NCBI RefSeq assembly: GCF_015353075.1
Contig: NZ_CP064187.1
Location: forward strand, 1,736,001 to 1,800,000
Reading direction: 5' to 3'
Length of the DNA stretch: 64,000 nt
Source of the DNA: Rhizobium sp. 007
GTDB lineage: Bacteria > Pseudomonadota > Alphaproteobacteria > Rhizobiales > Rhizobiaceae
Below are positions 1-9,738 of this stretch, piece after piece; the stretch's first letter is position 1, and every line of letters begins with the position of its first letter. The position numbers and the translations under genes were made by a program. The notes below the pieces were generated by a model that saw only the letters and a program-made list of their open reading frames with translations, did not search any database and was not told the DNA's origin.

Positions 1-2
1 CC

Positions 3-206
3 GAGGGTGTCGAAAGCATGGATCATGTCCGCATCCTTGGCGATCTCGGCTGCGACATGCTGCAAGGCTATGCCCTGGCGCGGCCGATGCCGGCCATGCA
101 GATTCCGGCTTTTGTACGCAATGCGGGCTGGCGGCGGCACGACGGCGGCGCCCACGCCCTTCAGGGCGTTCTTCGCCAGCAGATCAAAAGCAACCGCAGC
201 AAATAA
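3..206 (+). CDS. EAL-domain protein (c-di-GMP phosphodiesterase type), 3' end only
   Basis: The window opens inside a gene read from base 3 with no start codon in view. The translation begins EGVES and continues through DLGCDMLQGYALARPMP, the last helix region of an EAL domain: the EGVE motif (binding-pocket Glu) followed by the G-C-D-x-L-Q-G-Y signature. EAL proteins hydrolyse cyclic di-GMP, often with an upstream GGDEF or PAS module, but nothing upstream is visible. About 35 residues follow the signature before TAA at 204-206. Activity cannot be judged because the catalytic ExLxR, DDFG and most metal ligands lie outside the window. Family call is solid; product name is inferred. Confidence 0.8.
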   Translation, partial: EGVESMDHVRILGDLGCDMLQGYALARPMPAMQIPAFVRNAGWRRHDGGAHALQGVLRQQIKSNRSK

Positions 207-346
207 AGCCTGCATAAGCGGCCGTGCTGGCGGCTTTGATTCCACCGCATCACAAAAAACTGTAAGCTTATCTCCAGAAAGTCTTCGATTCTCTTGGGCC
301 GCGTTCCTACATATCTGGAATCCGGGGAAGGAGTGACAGGCGCATT

Positions 347-439
347 GTGAAACTCTCTCTTTTCCTTTATGGGGACGCCACGAGATCCATCCACTCGCGC
401 TATCCCAAGAGCGCCAACGACAGAGAACAACTAAAATGA
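347..439 (+). CDS. possible 30-codon leader ORF coupled to purC
   Basis: A GTG-initiated frame of 30 codons (starts [10 protein letters not shown]) ends in a TGA that overlaps the purC ATG as ATGA. A purine-rich stretch (GGGGAAGGAG, 324-333) lies 13 bases upstream, longer than ideal spacing. purC itself has only a poor ribosome site, so translational coupling would be plausible. No similarity is recognised; it may be chance. The rest of 207-435 shows no other gene and presumably holds the purC promoter. Confidence 0.25.
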   Translation: MKLSLFLYGDATRSIHSRYPKSANDREQLK

Positions 440-1200
440 ACCGTCGCCGCCGTATCTACGAGGGCAAGGCCAAGATTCTATATGAGGGACCGGAACCGGG
501 GACTTTGATCCAGTTCTTCAAGGATGACGCCACGGCCTTCAATAAGAAAAAACACGAAGTCATCGATGGCAAGGGCGTTCTGAACAACCGCATTTCGGAA
601 TACATCTTCAGCCATCTGAACAAGATCGGCATCCCGACGCACTTCATCCGCCGGCTCAACATGCGCGAGCAGTTGATCCGGGAAGTGGAGATGATCCCCC
701 TCGAGATCGTTGTGCGCAACGTCGCTGCCGGTTCGCTGGCCAAGCGCCTCGGCATCGAGGAAGGCGTGGTTCTGCCGCGCTCAATCATCGAATTCTACTA
801 CAAATCCGATGCTCTCGACGATCCGATGGTCTCGGAAGAACACATCACCGCCTTCGGCTGGGCAAACCCTGCCGAGCTCGACGACATCATGGCGCTCGCC
901 ATCCGCGTCAACGACTTCATGACCGGCCTCTTCCTTGGCGTCGGCATCCAGCTTGTCGATTTCAAGATCGAATGCGGCCGGCTGTTCGAAGGCGACATGA
1001 TGCGCATCATCCTTGCCGACGAGATTTCGCCTGATTCTTGCCGCCTCTGGGACATCGAAACCCACGAGAAGATGGACAAGGACCGCTTCCGCCGCGATAT
1101 GGGCGGGCTTCTCGAAGCCTATTCCGAAGTCGCGCGCCGCCTCGGCATCATCAACGAAAACGAGCCTGTGCGCGGCACCGGCCCGGTTTTGGTCAAGTAA
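436..1200 (+). CDS. purC: phosphoribosylaminoimidazole-succinocarboxamide synthase (SAICAR synthase)
   Basis: Cytosolic ATP-dependent ligase joining CAIR and aspartate to SAICAR in purine synthesis. The 254-residue protein has the full family architecture: N-terminal [10 protein letters not shown] nucleotide-binding strand, the [10 protein letters not shown] segment, [16 protein letters not shown] (substrate and ATP loop), and near the C-terminus [14 protein letters not shown]. Length matches the usual short bacterial PurC. The ATG overlaps the stop of a short upstream frame and begins [10 protein letters not shown], as in rhizobial relatives. purS begins 30 bases downstream on the same strand, so purC-purS-purQ are probably co-transcribed. 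Confidence 0.97.
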   Translation: MNRRRRIYEGKAKILYEGPEPGTLIQFFKDDATAFNKKKHEVIDGKGVLNNRISEYIFSHLNKIGIPTHFIRRLNMREQLIREVEMIPLEIVVRNVAAGSLAKRLGIEEGVVLPRSIIEFYYKSDALDDPMVSEEHITAFGWANPAELDDIMALAIRVNDFMTGLFLGVGIQLVDFKIECGRLFEGDMMRIILADEISPDSCRLWDIETHEKMDKDRFRRDMGGLLEAYSEVARRLGIINENEPVRGTGPVLVK

Positions 1201-1230
1201 GACGTTCTGGTCAAAGACAGGGAAGAAGAA

Positions 1231-1473
1231 GTGATCAAGGCTCGTGTAACCGTCACGCTGAAAAACGGCGTTCTCGATCCGCAGGGCAAGGCAATCGAAG
1301 GCGCGCTGAGCGGCCTCGGCTTCACAGGCATCGGCCATGTCCGCCAGGGCAAGGTCTTCGACCTCGAGCTCGAAAGCGCCGACAAGGCCAAGGCCGAAGC
1401 CGACCTCAAGGCCATGTGCGAAAAACTCCTCGCAAACACGGTGATCGAAAATTACACTATTTCTCTCGACTGA
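1231..1473 (+). CDS. purS: phosphoribosylformylglycinamidine synthase subunit PurS
   Basis: Small 80-residue structural subunit that bridges PurQ and PurL in the three-component FGAM synthase found in alphaproteobacteria and Gram-positives. The sequence starts MIKARVTVTLKNGVLDPQG and carries the family's G-x-G-H-V-R-Q-G-K motif and a C-terminal NTVIENYTI strand. GTG start with a GGAAGAAGAA ribosome site just upstream. It lies between purC and purQ, but is separated from purQ by a decayed coiled-coil gene. Confidence 0.95.
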   Translation: MIKARVTVTLKNGVLDPQGKAIEGALSGLGFTGIGHVRQGKVFDLELESADKAKAEADLKAMCEKLLANTVIENYTISLD

Positions 1474-1490
1474 CGGTTGCGGAGAATGTG

Positions 1491-1750
1491 ATGGCTGACC
1501 TGACGTAGGAAATTGCTGTTTGAAATCTTGAGGAAAATTCAGTCCGATGTCTCTATATTGAAGGAAGGACAGAGGGGCATTCGTCGAGATATCAACAGCC
1601 TGCGCAACCATATTGCACGTCATGCAGGGCGACACCAACAATCTGCATGGCACGATGAGCCAGGTACTTGATCGCCTGGGCCGCATTGAAAATCGTCTCG
1701 AACTTCGAGAATTGGCAGAAGCACAAGCAAGGTTTGAACCGCACCCATGA
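1491..1750 (+). pseudogene. decayed small coiled-coil protein between purS and purQ
   Basis: Three reading frames must be joined to recover one protein. An ATG at 1491 opens MADLT, then meets TAG (1506-1508). From about 1513 a different frame gives LLFEILRKIQSDVSILKEG and then RRDINSLRNH. Between about 1611 and 1620 the frame shifts again to give VMQGDTNNLHGTMSQVLDRL and then GRIENRLELRELAEAQ, ending in a TGA that overlaps the purQ ATG as ATGA. The pieces together look like one heptad-rich helix of about 85 residues with the R-x-x-R-I-E-x-R-L-E-L-R-E ending I recall in small rhizobial proteins. The ATGA junction implies the intact gene was once translationally coupled to purQ. One nonsense and two frameshift lesions argue against a simple sequencing error. 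Confidence 0.65.
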
Positions 1751-2418
1751 AATCAGCCGTCGTTCAACTTCCGGGCCTCAACCGCGATCGCGACATGATC
1801 GCAGCGCTTACGAAAATTTCCGGCCACGCGCCGGTGACAATCTGGCAGACGGAAACTGACATTCCCGACGTCGATCTGATCGTCATTCCGGGCGGCTTTT
1901 CCTATGGCGATTATCTGCGCTGCGGCGCGATTGCGGCCCGCATGCCGGTGATGCAGGCTATCGTCGACAAGGCTCACAAAGGCGTCAGGGTTCTTGGCGT
2001 CTGCAACGGCTTTCAGATCCTCGTGGAAGCCGGCCTGCTGCCGGGTGCGCTGATGCGTAACGCCTCGCTGAGGTTCGTCTGCCGCGAGATCAAGCTTGAG
2101 GTCGCCAACGCCGATACGGATTTCACCCGCGCCTATGCCAAGGGTCAGGTCATACGTTGCCCGGTCGCCCACCACGACGGCAACTATTTCGCGGATGCCG
2201 AGACGTTGGCTGAGATAGAAGGCAACGGCCAGGTGGTTTTCCGTTATGCGGAAGGCACCAACCCCAACGGTTCGATCAACGACATTGCCGCGGTGATGAA
2301 CGCCAAGGGCAACGTTCTCGGCATGATGCCGCATCCGGAAAACTTGATCGAAGCAGCCCATGGCGGCTCCGACGGCTGCGGGCTGTTTGCTTCGGCGCTC
2401 GACGTAATCGCTGCTTAA
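1747..2418 (+). CDS. purQ: phosphoribosylformylglycinamidine synthase, glutaminase subunit PurQ
   Basis: Class I glutamine amidotransferase subunit (223 residues) that delivers ammonia to PurL for FGAM synthesis. Visible: the oxyanion region [16 protein letters not shown], the nucleophile elbow GVCNGFQIL (Cys86), and the C-terminal catalytic pair in MMPHPENL (His196, Glu198). The start ATG overlaps the terminal TGA of the decayed coiled-coil gene. Same strand and order as purC and purS. purL lies about 3.1 kb downstream rather than adjacent. Confidence 0.97.
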   Translation: MKSAVVQLPGLNRDRDMIAALTKISGHAPVTIWQTETDIPDVDLIVIPGGFSYGDYLRCGAIAARMPVMQAIVDKAHKGVRVLGVCNGFQILVEAGLLPGALMRNASLRFVCREIKLEVANADTDFTRAYAKGQVIRCPVAHHDGNYFADAETLAEIEGNGQVVFRYAEGTNPNGSINDIAAVMNAKGNVLGMMPHPENLIEAAHGGSDGCGLFASALDVIAA

Positions 2419-2465
2419 CCTTCGGCGCGTAAGACGCACTCAAGAGGTCCACCGGAGCAAGATTG

Positions 2466-2864
2466 ATGCGCCCTTCCACGAATATCGCAGCGGTTGCGGC
2501 GGCAAGCATGCTGTGCATTTTGATCGCGTCGTGCCAGTCCAGGGCACCCGCCTCCGGCCCGGATCGCAGCGCGCTTTCCACCATGGAGCGCGTTGCCGTC
2601 GGCGCCAATTCGTGCTGGTTCAAATCCGGCGATGCTGCATTTTCAGCCTACCGCCTGGCGCCGGAACTCAATTCCTTCTCCGGCCGCCCACGAATCCTGG
2701 TTGTCCACAAGAACAGCCCGGAAGGCAGGCCACTGCTCGTCGTTCAGGCCGAAGGCAACCCAGCCCGCCTCCAGGCCTTCGGACCGATGATGTCCGAGCC
2801 GGTTTCCACCCGCATTGCTAGCGACGTGACCCGCTGGTCCGGCGGCGGCAAAACCTGCCGCTGA
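2466..2864 (+). CDS. small lipoprotein, unknown function
   Basis: 132-residue protein with an N-terminal signal (MRPSTNIAAVAAASM...) ending in a lipobox-like LIASC, so probably lipid-anchored at the Cys about 20 residues in. The mature part has no family I recognise. It contains a second Cys pair (SCWFKSG and the C-terminal KTCR) that could form a disulphide. ATG at 2466 is preferred to the in-frame TTG at 2463. It follows purQ by 47 bases on the same strand and may share its transcript. Its stop abuts the convergent DUF1127 gene. Confidence 0.7.
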   Translation: MRPSTNIAAVAAASMLCILIASCQSRAPASGPDRSALSTMERVAVGANSCWFKSGDAAFSAYRLAPELNSFSGRPRILVVHKNSPEGRPLLVVQAEGNPARLQAFGPMMSEPVSTRIASDVTRWSGGGKTCR

Positions 2865-3116
2865 TCAATCCCAAAAACGCGACTTGCTGATTTCTTTCGC
2901 CGCATCTGCCGGCGAAAGCCCGATGTCGCGCAGCTGCCAATCCGCCATCTCGCGCAGGGCTCGCCGCCCTTCGCGCTTCATGCTACAGCAAGACAGTATG
3001 TCCTGAATCTTGGCAAGCAGCCCTTGGGTTGGCCTGGGTTGCAATTTGTACCGCTCGCCCATGGCAACAATTGATACAATATGCTGATCGATCTTCTGAT
3101 TGATAGACATCGTCAT
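2865..3116 (-). CDS. DUF1127 small arginine-rich protein
   Basis: 84-residue protein whose C-terminal half is a typical DUF1127/YjiS-like motif: RRALREMADWQLRDIGLS, then D-A-A-K-E-I-S-K-S-R-F-W. Such proteins are abundant in Rhizobiales and have been linked to phosphate and carbon metabolism in Agrobacterium, but their biochemical role is unsettled. Two ATGs are possible (3116 and 3110); an upstream in-frame extension to 3173 is unlikely because it would cover the promoter. It is transcribed divergently from the MocR regulator at 3191, with a shared promoter region carrying an inverted repeat, so it is the obvious candidate target of that regulator. This N-terminal half is longer than in minimal 45-residue DUF1127 proteins. 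Confidence 0.8.
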   Translation of the reverse strand: MTMSINQKIDQHIVSIVAMGERYKLQPRPTQGLLAKIQDILSCCSMKREGRRALREMADWQLRDIGLSPADAAKEISKSRFWD

Positions 3117-3143
3117 GAAGGTCCGCTTCGTTACTGACGATTG

Positions 3144-3173
3144 TTCATACTCTTGACATGTGAAGGGTGACAA
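3144..3173 (-). promoter_or_regulatory. predicted promoter of the DUF1127 gene
   Basis: On the minus strand TTGTCA (3173-3168) and TATGAA (3149-3144) are separated by 18 bases, a fair sigma-70-like pair about 30 bases upstream of the DUF1127 ATG. The -35 element lies inside the left arm of the inverted repeat at 3167-3189. Confidence 0.45.
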
Positions 3174-3181
3174 TCTATCAA
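3153..3181 (+). promoter_or_regulatory. predicted promoter of the mocR-type gene
   Basis: TTGACA (3153-3158), 17-base spacer, TATCAA (3176-3181): a near-consensus sigma-70 promoter. The expected transcription start (about 3187-3190) falls at or just before the chosen ATG at 3191, so the mRNA may be leaderless. The -10 element sits between the arms of the inverted repeat at 3167-3189. Confidence 0.55.
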
Positions 3182-3189
3182 ATTGTTAC
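3167..3189. promoter_or_regulatory. inverted repeat, candidate MocR operator
   Basis: GTGACAAT (3167-3174) and ATTGTTAC (3182-3189) are inverted repeats matching at 7 of 8 positions with a 7-base spacer. They overlap the -10 region of the rightward promoter and the -35 of the leftward promoter, the arrangement expected for an autoregulated MocR that also controls its divergent neighbour. Confidence 0.5.
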
Positions 3190-3190
3190 C

Positions 3191-4609
3191 ATGACAAATT
3201 GGCTCCCTGATCTTTCGCGCGGCTCCGGCCCAGTATACATGCGTCTGGCGGACAGCATCGAGTCCGCCATCGCCAGCGGCGCCCTCCCCGCAGGCAGCAA
3301 ACTGCCGCCGCAGCGGAACCTTGCCTACGATATCGGCGTGACGATCGGCACAATCGGCCGGGCCTATGCTTTGGTGCACGAACGTGGACTGGTGGCGGGC
3401 GAAGTCGGGCGTGGAACCTATGTGCTTGATCGCGCGGAGACGGCGCCGGGCGAACAGGCCGATCCGCTGACGATTTCGCTTGGCGGCACGCGGGTTCTCG
3501 ACGCGCCGGCAAACAAGATCCGCTTCGACACCACCGCGGCTCCCGATCTCGGCCAGGGCCGCATTATCGGTCAGATCCTCGCCGAAATCGGGGAGCAGAA
3601 CATTTCGGAGATATCCTCCTACTCCCGCAATTTTCCGCGGAACTGGTTCCTGGCAGGGCAGAGGTGGCTGGCGCGAAATGGCTGGACGCCGGAGACGGAG
3701 AATATCGTTCCGACGCTAGGCGCCCATGCGGCCGCGGTGTCGATCATCTCGGCCGTGTCCTCGCCCGGCGACAAGATCGTCTTTGAGAACCTGAGCTACA
3801 CGCAGGTGAGCCGCAGCGCCCGCCTGCTGGGTCGACGGACGATCACCGTCGATTCCGACGAGAACGGCGTCCTTCCTGACGACTTCGAGCGGCTATGCCA
3901 GCAGCAGCATCCCAAGCTCGCCTTTTTGATGCCAACCGCGCACAACCCGACGCTCGCAACCATGCCCTATGAACGCCGCGCCGCGATTGCTGCGACGGCC
4001 CGCAGGCATGGCGTCTGGCTAATCGAGGACGACCTTTATGGCGGCATGACGGGTGACGAAATCCCTTTGCTGGCGTCGCTGGCGCCCGACCGTACCTTCC
4101 TCGTCAACGGGCTTTCCAAATCGGTCGCTGCCGGCGTCCGCGGTGGATGGGTCGCCTGCCCGCCGCATTTTGCCCAGCGAATCAAGGTCACGCACAAGAT
4201 GATCACGGGTGGCTTGCCGTTCATTCTCGCGGAGACCTGCGCACGCCTCGTCGAAAGCGGCATCGCCCATGCCATGCGCAAGGCAAGTATCACCGAACTC
4301 GCCACACGAGAGCGGCTCGTCCGCGAATTGCTGGACGGGTTCGATTTCGAATCACACCCGCATGTTCCCTTCCTCTGGCTGAGGCTTCCCGATCCCTGGA
4401 TGTCCGGCACCTTCAAGAACGCCGCGTTTCGCGATGGCGTGCTCGTCGATGACGAGGATGAATTCAAGGCCGCCCGCGCCGACAAGGTCTATCACCGCGT
4501 GCGCATCGGCTTCTCCTCGCCGAAGAGCAAGGACGCGCTTGAAAACGGCCTGATCATTTTGAGAAGCCTGCTGGAAGGCGGCGGCTCGGCCTATGTCGGC
4601 GAAATTTAA
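3191..4609 (+). CDS. MocR-type transcriptional regulator (GntR HTH fused to aminotransferase-like domain)
   Basis: About 472 residues. An N-terminal GntR winged helix (YMRLADSIESAIASGALP, then KLPPQRNLAYDIGV, then VGRGTYV) is joined to a fold-type I aminotransferase domain. PLP-binding features are present: HNPTLATMP, LIEDDLYGG (Asp for the PLP pyridine), and NGLSKSVAAGVRGGW with the Schiff-base Lys at about residue 310. MocR proteins use PLP or an aminoacyl-PLP adduct as effector and usually control a divergent gene; here that is the DUF1127 gene. ATG 3191 was chosen over GTG 3167 because the GTG lies inside the predicted -10/operator region. The metabolite sensed cannot be read from sequence. 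Confidence 0.88.
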   Translation: MTNWLPDLSRGSGPVYMRLADSIESAIASGALPAGSKLPPQRNLAYDIGVTIGTIGRAYALVHERGLVAGEVGRGTYVLDRAETAPGEQADPLTISLGGTRVLDAPANKIRFDTTAAPDLGQGRIIGQILAEIGEQNISEISSYSRNFPRNWFLAGQRWLARNGWTPETENIVPTLGAHAAAVSIISAVSSPGDKIVFENLSYTQVSRSARLLGRRTITVDSDENGVLPDDFERLCQQQHPKLAFLMPTAHNPTLATMPYERRAAIAATARRHGVWLIEDDLYGGMTGDEIPLLASLAPDRTFLVNGLSKSVAAGVRGGWVACPPHFAQRIKVTHKMITGGLPFILAETCARLVESGIAHAMRKASITELATRERLVRELLDGFDFESHPHVPFLWLRLPDPWMSGTFKNAAFRDGVLVDDEDEFKAARADKVYHRVRIGFSSPKSKDALENGLIILRSLLEGGGSAYVGEI

Positions 4610-4643
4610 CATCTTCCCCGCCCGAAAGGATGGGGATTTTCAG

Positions 4644-4661
4644 GGGCGGCTCGGGCCGCCC
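4644..4661 (+). terminator. hairpin after the mocR-type gene
   Basis: GGGCGGC (4644-4650), loop TCGG, GCCGCCC (4655-4661), followed by only three T's. A plausible but weak intrinsic terminator. Confidence 0.45.
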
Positions 4662-4833
4662 TTTCGCGTTCTCGGGCGACGGGTTTAACCGCCTTCGATG
4701 GCCGTGTTCGGGCCGCTAGGATGTTGACCGCCGCGTTGACAGCATGAACATAAGACAGCCGTGCTGGCTTGGCAGCGACTCATGCTACCAATCCTCCTGT
4801 TCTGCCCTTGGCGCGGAACAAGGAGGACACCGG

Positions 4834-5415
4834 ATGACGATCCCTAATCGCGGGTTGGTGCTGCGTTCCTTGAGTAGTCTGCTGGCGTCATTGATCGCCG
4901 ACGTCTCGGACGTCTCGGCATCCGCTCATGCGGAGGAACGAATTTTCGATGAACTGCGTTTTGGCGCGTCAACCTCGACCCAGGGCGGCGACGAGCGTGA
5001 GGACGGCGTCTTCCCCGAAGTTACGGCATTCTTCGATCCCTTCGGCGCCGATTCCGCTACCGATTGGAAGCAAAAGCTGGTGCGCCCCCGCATTCACCTC
5101 GGCACGTCGATCGGAACCGGGGGTGAAGCGACCCAGGTCTTCGCCGGCCTTTCCTGGACCGCCGATATCAATGACAAACTTTTTGCCGAAGCCGGTTTTG
5201 GGGGCCTTATCCACACTGGCGATCTCGATGACGACGGCGATGGGCCGGCACTCGGCTGCCGACTGCTGTTTCATGAATATATTGGTCTGGGCTACCGTTT
5301 CGACACCCACTGGAACGTCACGGCGCAAGTTGCCCATTCCTCGCACGCAGATCTTTGTGACGGTCCGAACGACGGCATGACGCGCGCAGGCGTCCAGATC
5401 GGGTATAAATTCTAG
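4834..5415 (+). CDS. PagL-like lipid A 3-O-deacylase family protein (acyloxyacyl hydrolase)
   Basis: 193 residues with a long signal peptide ending in A-S-A-H-A, then a predicted outer-membrane beta-barrel ending in GYKF (terminal Phe). The C-terminal stretch AQVAHSSHADLCDGPNDGMT aligns with the PagL active-site region, H-x-S followed about 12 residues later by N-D-G-[IM]-E. His and Ser are present, but the position of the catalytic Glu (Glu140 in Pseudomonas PagL, from memory) is Thr here. PagL removes the 3-O acyl chain of lipid A, and rhizobial lipid A is known to be partly 3-O-deacylated. The missing Glu makes activity uncertain. Start chosen at 4834 because AAGGAGG lies about 8 bases upstream; the longer in-frame ORF from 4744 has no such site. 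Confidence 0.75.
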   Translation: MTIPNRGLVLRSLSSLLASLIADVSDVSASAHAEERIFDELRFGASTSTQGGDEREDGVFPEVTAFFDPFGADSATDWKQKLVRPRIHLGTSIGTGGEATQVFAGLSWTADINDKLFAEAGFGGLIHTGDLDDDGDGPALGCRLLFHEYIGLGYRFDTHWNVTAQVAHSSHADLCDGPNDGMTRAGVQIGYKF

Positions 5416-5501
5416 GCGAACGCCTGGCCTCAAAGGCACTTCGTCCGCTCTTTGTTGACGGTGGGCATTTTCCTGTCGCGTGTCGCCCTTACATAGGTTA
5501 A

Positions 5502-7778
<2,277 letters not shown>

Positions 7779-7797
7779 TGTGCAAGGAGTTACGATC

Positions 7798-8031
7798 ATG
7801 GCCATGAAACCCGGCGATATCGAAGACATGATCAGGGCCGGGATACCCGGTGCCAAGGTGACGATCCGCGACCTTGCGGGCGACGGTGATCATTACGCCG
7901 CCGAAGTCGTGGCCGAAGCCTTCCGGGGCAAGAGCCGCGTCCAGCAGCACCAGATGGTGTATGAGGCCCTCAAAGGAAACATGGGCGGCATCCTGCACGC
8001 ACTGGCGCTGCAGACATCGGCCCCGGAATGA
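7798..8031 (+). CDS. bolA: BolA-family protein
   Basis: 77-residue protein with the BolA fold: MIRAGIPGAKVTIRDLAGDG, then HYAAEVVAEAFRGKSRVQQH, then QMVYEALKGNMGGILHALAL. The F-x-G-[KL]-x-x-x-x-[RQH] loop and the conserved His in the V-Q-Q-H-Q motif are present. BolA proteins pair with monothiol CGFS glutaredoxins to carry [2Fe-2S] clusters, and grxD lies 1.7 kb downstream, a frequent alphaproteobacterial arrangement. Strong ribosome site AAGGAGT upstream. A strong intrinsic terminator follows at 8048-8076. The short form resembles IbaG/BolA2. Confidence 0.93.
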   Translation: MAMKPGDIEDMIRAGIPGAKVTIRDLAGDGDHYAAEVVAEAFRGKSRVQQHQMVYEALKGNMGGILHALALQTSAPE

Positions 8032-8047
8032 TGCTTCGATAATTGGG

Positions 8048-8076
8048 AATGCCCGGTCACAAGCCGGGCATTTTTT
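8048..8076 (+). terminator. intrinsic terminator after bolA
   Basis: ATGCCCGG (8049-8056), 7-base loop, CCGGGCAT (8064-8071), then a run of six T's (8071-8076). The loop contains the stop codon of the convergent hydrolase-like gene, so the two 3' ends overlap. Confidence 0.9.
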
Positions 8077-9208
8077 GCAGTCCGCCATCGGCGACAAGCG
8101 CGGCAGGCACCGGTCCCGCCGTCAGCAGCGTGAAATCGAAGGTTGCGCGCAGGTCCGGCCCCAGCACGTATTGCCGGTGCACCCGCAGGAAATCCAGCTT
8201 GATCTTCTTGTAGTGTTCCGGCGCCAGCATCTGCTTGACGCGGATGAACTGCATTCTTGCCTGCGGCGCGTCCGGATGGCCCGCTGCGGCGACAACCGGC
8301 ACCTTGTAGAAATGGATGGCGTCCGTCAGGCAGTGCACGTCGAGCCAGAAGACGGATCGGCAGCACGCGATCCGCCCGACACGGGCGCGCAGCGCTTTTG
8401 CGGGTGACAGCAGCGCGCATTGCAGCACCGCCGAACCAAGCGAAGCAAAGACGACCTGCTTGCCGTCGAAGAGTTCCGGCTCCTTCTCAAGGAGCAGACC
8501 GACGACATGCGCGGCAACGCTCGAGCCCATGCTGTGCGACGAGATCACATATTCGTCAGCATCCTCCAGCAGCGCCTCGCGCGCCGCAGTCGCACAGCGT
8601 ACGAGCCATGCGTCGACCTCGGGGCGATCCATGCGCCCGAGTGCAACCGCCATTTCCCAATCCGCGAAGAGATGCAGGGCGTAGAAGCGTTCGGCGAAAG
8701 GTAGGAAGACATAGACGAAGAAGGCAGCCGCCGCCGGCAGGCTCCAGACGATATGCCAAACCCGGAGACCGAAGCCCATCGGCGCCGAAGCGATCGTGGC
8801 CATCAGCATGAGGCCGAGCAGCATCAGCACGAACGGAAAGATGAAGAAAAGGCCGAAGCGCCAGGCATGGCGGAAATAGCCGGCCAATCCCCCGTCCACG
8901 ATGATGCGGCCGCAGGCGGCAAAGCCGTCGACTATGCGCTTTACCGCCGGCTTGGCGCTAAGATGCTGTACCAGCACGTCATGATCGAAAACATGAACCC
9001 TGCTTGCGGTCTGCCAGAAATCGGACGCGGCGAGTACGTCGAATTTCGCAAACTCGTGGCAATCGCCTATTTCGCCTAACTGCGCCTGGAAGCCCCAAAC
9101 CTTTCCGCTTTGTCTGGCCGTTCGCTCGTAGCGCGCCCGGTGAGCCTTCCCGTCCAGCGGTTCGAAACCCGGGAAGTGAAGTACCACCCTCTTCTTGATC
9201 AATTCCAT
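8057..9208 (-). CDS. membrane-anchored alpha/beta-hydrolase-like protein, unknown substrate
   Basis: 383 residues from the preferred ATG (MELIKKRVVLHFPGFEPLD; GGAAAG ribosome site just upstream). Two hydrophobic segments lie near residues 115-145 and 155-185 (FFIFPFVLMLLGLMLMATIA and the SLPAAAAFFVYVFLPF region). After them comes YVISSHSMGSSVAAHVVGLL, which resembles the nucleophile elbow of lipase-type alpha/beta hydrolases with Ser in S-H-S-M-G. An Asp and a His for a triad could be in the C-terminal part but are not certain. The reaction is unknown. Convergent with bolA and divergent from the small basic protein at 9365. Confidence 0.7.
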   Translation of the reverse strand: MELIKKRVVLHFPGFEPLDGKAHRARYERTARQSGKVWGFQAQLGEIGDCHEFAKFDVLAASDFWQTASRVHVFDHDVLVQHLSAKPAVKRIVDGFAACGRIIVDGGLAGYFRHAWRFGLFFIFPFVLMLLGLMLMATIASAPMGFGLRVWHIVWSLPAAAAFFVYVFLPFAERFYALHLFADWEMAVALGRMDRPEVDAWLVRCATAAREALLEDADEYVISSHSMGSSVAAHVVGLLLEKEPELFDGKQVVFASLGSAVLQCALLSPAKALRARVGRIACCRSVFWLDVHCLTDAIHFYKVPVVAAAGHPDAPQARMQFIRVKQMLAPEHYKKIKLDFLRVHRQYVLGPDLRATFDFTLLTAGPVPAALVADGGLQKMPGL

Positions 9209-9364
9209 AAATATCTTTCCGGCGAGCTCGGCCCGCCAATTCGCAAAACGCGCATGCATGTGAAATGTGGCGGAAAAAGCTCTCGTGCTGTTGAAGAGCG
9301 CTTGCTAACCGAAAGCATCGGGAATTCAATAGCCACGAAGCGTTTGGGTGCTGGAGGGATTTGA

Positions 9365-9592
9365 ATGGCTGATATCGTGAAGGAACTCGTGAGCGGCGTT
9401 GTCGAGACCGTGCTCAAAGAAATCCTCAAGAAAACTGCGCTCCGAACCACCACCAAGCGAAAGAAGCGCCAGACACGCTCTTCCACGACCGGGCGCTTCA
9501 CCCGCACTGGCTCAACAGCGAATAAACCCGCCCGCAAGCAGGTCAGCAAACGCCGCACTGCCACTGCCCGCAGCAGGCAGCGCAGCCGCTAG
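9365..9592 (+). CDS. small very basic protein with histone-H1-like tail
   Basis: 75 residues. An N-terminal amphipathic helix (DIVKELVSGVVETVLKEILK) is followed by a Lys/Arg/Ser/Thr-rich low-complexity tail (KRKKRQTRSS, TGRFTRTGS, KRRTATARSRQRSR). The net charge is strongly positive, with no Cys or aromatic core beyond a single Phe. GGAGGG lies 7-8 bases before the ATG. The composition suggests nucleic-acid or membrane-surface binding; no domain is recognised. Reading frame and start look genuine, function is unknown. Confidence 0.7.
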   Translation: MADIVKELVSGVVETVLKEILKKTALRTTTKRKKRQTRSSTTGRFTRTGSTANKPARKQVSKRRTATARSRQRSR

Positions 9593-9738
9593 GCGTTCCG
9601 CCATCGTGCCATCATCCACCGTAAGCATGCTTATCTTTTTTTGATTTTGGCGGCTGGAATTTGAGCCGTCACATGCTATCTAAGGCTCACGATTGAAACG
9701 GCAGGCCTTTAACCTGCCTGTTGAAAGGATTAGGTCCC

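Noticed and set aside
161..430. 89-codon minus-strand frame before purC
   Set aside because: Overlaps the EAL tail and the purC leader; no domain.
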